Assembly (NCBI GenBank): GCA_002471345.1
Contig: DKPS01000200.1
Span: 1 to 12,593 of the forward strand
Direction of reading: 5' to 3'
DNA from: Saprospiraceae bacterium UBA7328
GTDB lineage: Bacteria; Bacteroidota; Bacteroidia; Chitinophagales; Saprospiraceae
Length of the DNA stretch: 12,593 nucleotides
In this document: one piece after another, positions 7,970 to 12,593 of the stretch
Numbering within the stretch: the first letter of the stretch is position 1
How the letters are laid out: every line of letters starts with the position of its first letter
The notes under the pieces: generated by a model
What the model saw: the letters and a program-made list of their open reading frames with translations, nothing else
Database searches by the model: none
Told to the model about the DNA's origin: nothing
Program-made: the position numbers and the translations under genes

Positions 7970-10534
7970 ATGAAATTGAAGATATTCATCAATATCTGTC
8001 TCATTTTTTCGGTTTCGATCATTTTTGGACAGGAGGTTCAAACAGAGATTGAAGGTGCAATAAAAATAGGAAACTATACTGGAGATTCAACTCAGGCAAA
8101 TGCAGGAATAATTCGTTGGAATGGAAGTGATTTTGAAGGATGGAATGGACTGAATTGGAGATCATTAACTTCCTATATATTAAATGCGGACTCTGTAATT
8201 TTACCAGCTCCACCGATTATTCTGCCTACAGTAACTTCCCCACCTTCCAGCCCACTAAATAATACAAGGTGGACAGAAGGTCCATTATGGACCATAGATG
8301 GCAATTTTATCAATGGTAATTTTGATCCATCTTATTATAATTTACCTTATCCAAGAATGGGAACTACGGATTTTACATCTGTTGCATTTATCACCAACAA
8401 CCTTCAAAGGATGATGATGACAGATAGTGGTGATGTAAAAATCAATAGAAATGTTTATTTAAACACAGAACAACCGGGTACTCAAACCATAAACAATGGG
8501 CCATTTGCAGTAACACACGTGAGCCCAACTCTCTTTTCGGGAATACTTACAGTTGACAAAAAGACTCAGTTTAATTCTATGCTTGAAGTCAATGGTGTGA
8601 CTGAGCTGAATAATACATTGTTAGTCAACAATCAAGGAGTTTCTATTTTTCCTTCGGAATTTAAAGGTGCCGTAAATATTTCAGATGCTACAGAAGCACC
8701 TGAGGCCAAGGAACAAGGATCATTTGCAAGTCCTCCTGTAACTGTACTAGTGGATGCCACAAAAGGTGCATTAGTTGTGGATGGAGGCGCTGGAATCGAG
8801 AAAAATTTTAAGACAGGTGGAGATTTTGCTGTCAAAGGCAGTGCCGGTTTAGGTGGGCCAGTAAGCTTCTATGAACCACTATCTATTAAATCTTCGGCAG
8901 AATCTAATACTTTATGGGTAGGTGATTCAATAGATGGAGCTTTACGAGTATTTGGTGGTACTGGAATACGTGGAAAACTAAACGTTGGAAACGATTTTAG
9001 TGTTAGAAGTCAACCTGTTGTGATTCCTTACACCCCTGCAACTGACCCCAAGGAAGTATTTAACGTTAATGCAACTAACGGGCAAGTTACTATAAACTCG
9101 AACCTTGTAAATACATCCGACCCTTCTATAGATACTTCACCTTCTATTACCCGTCACGATAAGGATTATGAGAATTATCCACTTAGAGTAGAAGGGAGTA
9201 ATCAAGGAATAGCCATCAAGGTAAAAGGATCTCGGTCAAATAAAAACAACTTTGTTTCATTTTGGGACGATAGTAATGCAAGTCAGCCAACAATGTGGGG
9301 CAGAATTGAAGGTGAAATTCCAATGGAATTTAACAACGACTTGGACCATTTATTTAGCTTAAAAAGTAGAGATTATGCTGAATTCGAGGCAGGTGTTTCT
9401 CTAGGCTTTGCAACCGCCAATACAGTAATTTCTGGATTGGGGCTTATTAAAGCTATTACGGATTTTATACCCTGCTCAGGATTTGGGGCATGTGTGACTT
9501 TACCAGGACCTGCAGACATTATTTTTGCGATAATCAGTGTGGCATCAGCTGGAGTACAACTTGGATTTGCCGTAGATTCTTGGAATAAGGCCAAAGAGTT
9601 GACCAGTGAATATAATGTTAATAGATTAAATCTGCAGGGAGTAACCTACGCTTCCGGTGCTGGAGATTACGCTGAATACTTACTCAGATCAGATCTCGAA
9701 GAAAAGATTTCACCCGCAGATATAGTAGGTATTGTTGGTGGCACGGTTTCTAAAAACACATCAAATTCCGAAAGGATAGTGGTAGTCTCATCCAAACCTA
9801 TTGTTTTGGGAAATATGCCTCAACCAGGAAGAGATGAAAACTATGAAAAAATAGCTTTTATGGGACAGGTTCCTGTTAAAGTTTTTGGAGAAGTTAATAT
9901 AGGAGATTATATAATCCCTACCGGTAATAATGATGGCGTAGGCGTAGCCATACATCCGTCTAAGATTGAAACAAAAGACATAGATAATATAGTCGGTGTA
10001 GCTTGGTCTGAAAGTAAGTTTAATTTCGGATACAATTTGATCAATGTCGCCGTTGGATTAAACAGAAATGACAATAATTTCTTCGTTCAAAAGTTGGAAA
10101 AACAAGTAGAAGAGCGTGCTCTGAAAATTGCAGCAATAAAAAGGCAGATCAATGAAGCTTTTGCTACAATTTCAAGAATCGAAGATGGAGGAGTGGGGAC
10201 TACCTTTAGAGATACGAAGGACAATGCTTCTCATGAATTGGATGTTTTTCACGAAGGATCAGGAATTTCTGATAACAGGGATTATGAAATTTTAAACACA
10301 GATCATGGAGCAGTGGTTTCCTGGGAGATTACTGAAGAAGACTTTGAAGAAGCCTTGGTATTACTTGAAGAAATCTATCGTGACAATAATTTAGATTTTG
10401 AGAATGACATAGTGTTTAAGCATATCAAGAATGACCTAAACTTCAAAAACCAAATGTTTGAGAGTGTTCAGGAAAAGATGCATGAATATTTTCTTGAACA
10501 TCAGGAGAAGTATCACAATTCTGAAAAGCATTGA
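7970..10534 (+). CDS. Secreted fibre-like protein with Peptidase_G2-like self-processing domain (copy A, intact)
   Basis: 854 residues from ATG 7970, chosen over an in-frame TTG at 7940 because it directly opens a signal peptide (MKLKIFINICLIFSVSIIFG, cut before QE). Then: the N-terminal motif IRWNGSDFEGWNGLNWRSL, common in Bacteroidota secreted proteins; beta-rich sequence; two fibre-type repeats, GALVVDGGAGI (residue 266) and GALRVFGGTGI (residue 323); a GRIEGE motif; a hydrophobic helical segment (residues about 475-540) with two Cys; and from about 557 a domain with GDYAEYL (DYAE at 566-569), VVSSKPIVLGNMP, AFMGQVPVKVFG, GDYIIP and NDGVGVA. The last resembles Peptidase_G2, the self-cleaving chaperone domain of phage neck appendages. 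A heptad-like coiled coil (about 707-738, QKLEKQVEERALKIAAI) and an acidic tail end the protein. There is no T9SS sorting domain. The likely role is a trimeric surface or extracellular fibre; the cleavage residue is not identified. The stop TGA is 32 bases before copy B, so one mRNA is likely. Confidence 0.8.
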   Translation: MKLKIFINICLIFSVSIIFGQEVQTEIEGAIKIGNYTGDSTQANAGIIRWNGSDFEGWNGLNWRSLTSYILNADSVILPAPPIILPTVTSPPSSPLNNTRWTEGPLWTIDGNFINGNFDPSYYNLPYPRMGTTDFTSVAFITNNLQRMMMTDSGDVKINRNVYLNTEQPGTQTINNGPFAVTHVSPTLFSGILTVDKKTQFNSMLEVNGVTELNNTLLVNNQGVSIFPSEFKGAVNISDATEAPEAKEQGSFASPPVTVLVDATKGALVVDGGAGIEKNFKTGGDFAVKGSAGLGGPVSFYEPLSIKSSAESNTLWVGDSIDGALRVFGGTGIRGKLNVGNDFSVRSQPVVIPYTPATDPKEVFNVNATNGQVTINSNLVNTSDPSIDTSPSITRHDKDYENYPLRVEGSNQGIAIKVKGSRSNKNNFVSFWDDSNASQPTMWGRIEGEIPMEFNNDLDHLFSLKSRDYAEFEAGVSLGFATANTVISGLGLIKAITDFIPCSGFGACVTLPGPADIIFAIISVASAGVQLGFAVDSWNKAKELTSEYNVNRLNLQGVTYASGAGDYAEYLLRSDLEEKISPADIVGIVGGTVSKNTSNSERIVVVSSKPIVLGNMPQPGRDENYEKIAFMGQVPVKVFGEVNIGDYIIPTGNNDGVGVAIHPSKIETKDIDNIVGVAWSESKFNFGYNLINVAVGLNRNDNNFFVQKLEKQVEERALKIAAIKRQINEAFATISRIEDGGVGTTFRDTKDNASHELDVFHEGSGISDNRDYEILNTDHGAVVSWEITEEDFEEALVLLEEIYRDNNLDFENDIVFKHIKNDLNFKNQMFESVQEKMHEYFLEHQEKYHNSEKH

Positions 10535-10566
10535 ATTTCAAAATCACATTTGTACAAAAGGCAATT

Positions 10567-12593
10567 ATGAAACTGAAAATAATAATCGGCTTATCATTCC
10601 TCTTCCTATGGAATATGTCCGTTTTAGCTCAGGATTTGGGTGCAGAAATAGAAGGAGCTGTAAAAATTGGAAACTACACTGGAGATTCAACCAAGATGAA
10701 TGCAGGTATCATCCGTTGGAACGGATCCGATTTTGAAGGGTGGAATGGATTGAATTGGAGATCTTTAACATCTTACATATTAGCCTCAGATAATGTTGTA
10801 CTACCTCCACCGGCACTTATATTACCACCTGTAGAATTTGCACCATCGAGCCCATTGAATAACCCTGGATGGACAGAAGGTCCATTGTGGAGCATTGATG
10901 GCAATTTTATCAATGGCAATTTTGACCCTTCATATTACAACATTTCTGTTCCAAGAATGGGGACTACTGATAATTTTCCTGTTGTCTTTATTACTAACAA
11001 TGTGGAAAGGATGAGGATGCGCGTCGATGGTGATATTACTATTAACAGAAGTGTCTATTTTAATACTGATCTACTAGGAACTCAAACCATAAACAATGGC
11101 CCCTTTTCAGTCACCAATGTTAGTCCTACCTTACTGTCCAGAATTCTAACAGTGGACAAAAGAACCCGACTTAATGACAAGCTAGAAGTTTTTGGCCCAA
11201 CAAAACTGAACAACACATTGCTTGTGGACAATAAAGGGTTAGGCACATTTCCTTCAGAGTTTAAAGGGGCAGTAAAAATTTCTGATACCACTCAATCAGA
11301 AGGTGCAATCGAGGAAGGGTCTGCTGCAAATCCACCTATAAATTTGACCGTTAGCACTAATAATGGAGCTCTTGTAGTTGACGGCGGAGCCGGAATAGGG
11401 AGAAATTTCAATGTCGGTGGAGATTTCGCCGTCCGGGGTAGCACGGCATTTGGAGGCGCCGTAAGCTTCTACAGTCCTTTATCAATCAAAGCTACAGAAC
11501 AATCAGAAACTCTTTGGGTAGGAGATACCATTACCGGAGCATTAAGAGTATTTGGTGGAACAGGGATACGTGGGAAACTTAATGTGGGTGATGACTTTAG
11601 TATTCGACAACGACCAGTAAGCCTGCCGTATGGTAGTCCAACGGATCCAATTGATGTATTCAATATCAATGCAACAACAGGACAAGTAACTCTTAAGTCT
11701 AATCTTTTTCCCACACCTGAAGACCTTGTACCTGTCATTTTACCAGGAATTAATTCTACTCATGACATGGATTTTGACAACTATCCGCTCAGAATCGAAG
11801 GGGGAAACCAGGGTATTGCCATCAAGGTTAAAGGAAGCAGTCCAAATGGCAGATCAAATGATAACAATTTCATGTCCTTTTGGGATGAGAATGGGATGAG
11901 AATGGGATGTGGGGAAGAATAGAAGGGGAAAGAGTCGCTGAGTTTACAAATAGTCCTGGTTATGAGCTGGCTAAAAAAGGACAGGCATATACTGAGTTTG
12001 CCTCCGAAGTTAAGGAAGGGTTTGCAATCGCCAATACGGTAATCGCTGCTTTACAGCTTGTTAAAGCTTCTCTAGATTTTAGGATATGTGTTGGTTTTGG
12101 TGTTTGTTTTGCACTTCCTAGCATTGCGGGAATTGCATTCGCTGTTGTTGAAGTTGCATCTGCCGGCACTCAACTACATTTTGCCCAACAAGCTCTTGGA
12201 AGAGCAAGAGAACTCACCACGATTTTCGATACGAATAAATCAATGTTAGAAGGAGTGACATATAAGTCCAGCGCCGGAGATTATGCAGAGTATTTGCTCA
12301 GGGCAGAATTTGACGAAAAGGTTTCAGCTGGGGATGTTATTGGGGTGATCGGTGGCAAAGTATCAAAGAATACCACAGATGCAGAGAGAATAATGGTAGT
12401 CTCTTCCAAGCCAATAGTACTGGGTAATATGCCACAACCAGGAGAAGAGGTGAAATATGAAAAAGTGGCATTTATGGGACAAATCCCCGTGAAGGTTTTT
12501 GGAAATGTGAGTATTGGAGATTATATCGTGCCCAGTGGAAATAACGACGGTGTAGGAGTAGCAATCTCACCTTCAGAATTAGGATCTGATGAT
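10567..12593 (+). pseudogene. Tandem paralogue of the fibre-like protein (copy B), frameshifted by an 11-bp duplication; 3' end outside window
   Basis: ATG 10567 opens a signal peptide (MKLKIIIGLSFLFLWNMSVLA, cut before QD); an in-frame TTG at 10531 overlapping copy A's stop is less likely. The first frame runs to TAG 11920 (451 residues) and carries the same IRWNGSDFEGWNG motif and the GALVVDGGAGI and GALRVFGGTGI repeats as copy A. After FMSFWDENGM the frame is lost. From ATG 11907 another frame continues open to the window end with MWGRIEGERVAEF, the hydrophobic segment, GDYAEYLLRAEF (DYAE at 12279-12290), VVSSKPIVLGNMP and GDYIVPSGNNDGVGVA. Removing one 11-base repeat joins the two perfectly into 672 visible codons. 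Similarity to copy A is high along the whole length, so this is a tandem gene duplication. As written, the product lacks the self-processing domain and coiled coil. It could be a recent pseudogene, a switchable gene, or an assembly error. Confidence 0.85.
11881..11909 (+). repeat. 11-bp direct tandem repeat that breaks copy B
   Basis: ATGAGAATGGG occurs at 11885-11895 and again at 11896-11906. Including partial flanks, the period-11 tract covers 29 bases. Deleting one unit gives the expected codons for F-W-D-E-N-G-M-W-G-R-I-E-G-E, which matches copy A's conserved MWGRIEGE. The duplication adds 11 bases (two modulo three) and leads to TAG at 11920. Confidence 0.9.

Noticed and set aside
10549..10558. 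Palindrome TTTGTACAAA between copies A and B as an operator
   Set aside because: Ten bases in an AT-rich 32-base spacer can easily occur by chance, and no second copy was noticed near the other starts.
10531..10566. TTG start for copy B overlapping the stop of copy A
   Set aside because: ATG 10567 opens MKLKI..., matching the start of copy A residue for residue, with the signal peptide directly at the N-terminus.
10458..10736. 92-residue + strand frame across the junction of copies A and B
   Set aside because: It is out of frame with both strongly supported genes, and its composition is that of a shadow frame.
7970..12593. Prophage tail-fibre genes
   Set aside because: The fibre-like repeats and processing domain resemble phage parts, but both proteins have Sec signal peptides and there are no neighbouring phage structural, packaging or integrase genes in the window.

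Overview
The window looks like chromosomal DNA of a marine or environmental Bacteroidota, most likely of the Saprospiria/Lewinella type. This is inferred from AT-rich codon use, absence of clear Shine-Dalgarno sites, and large secreted proteins with Por-type (T9SS) C-terminal sorting domains, GEVED, dockerin-like and cohesin-like modules. All convincing genes are on the + strand. I see no tRNA, rRNA, CRISPR or IS element.

Layout. (1) Positions 2-1552 are the 3' end of a secreted T9SS cargo gene (calcium-binding repeats, GEVED, lectin-like region, sorting domain), closed by a strong hairpin at 1582-1609. (2) Positions 1635-2108 hold the decayed start of a lipoprotein gene, probably DUF885-like, with one frameshift and several in-frame stops. 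(3) Positions 2109-2435 are non-coding and carry a long hairpin followed by five Ts. (4) Positions 2436-7826 form one reading frame of 1796 codons for a giant surface protein, cut into three pieces by two TAA codons (5019-5021, 5736-5738). (5) A 143-base spacer with two hairpins follows. (6) Positions 7970-10534 encode an intact 854-residue secreted fibre-like protein. (7) Positions 10567-12593 (running off the end) are a tandem paralogue, frameshifted by an exact 11-bp tandem duplication at about 11885-11906.

How it fits together. The two T9SS cargo loci look like surface adhesion or polymer-binding proteins. The two tandem paralogues lack a T9SS sorting domain. They combine an N-terminal motif, beta repeats like those of phage fibres, a hydrophobic helical segment, a domain resembling the phage Peptidase_G2 self-processing domain, and (in the complete copy) a coiled coil. 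This makes them the best candidates for an undescribed surface appendage.

The other theme is disruption: three of the five loci carry inactivating changes (nonsense codons, a homopolymer slip, a small tandem duplication). This suggests relaxed selection, or switchable expression in the case of the 11-bp repeat. Family assignments are from memory of motifs; no searches were run.
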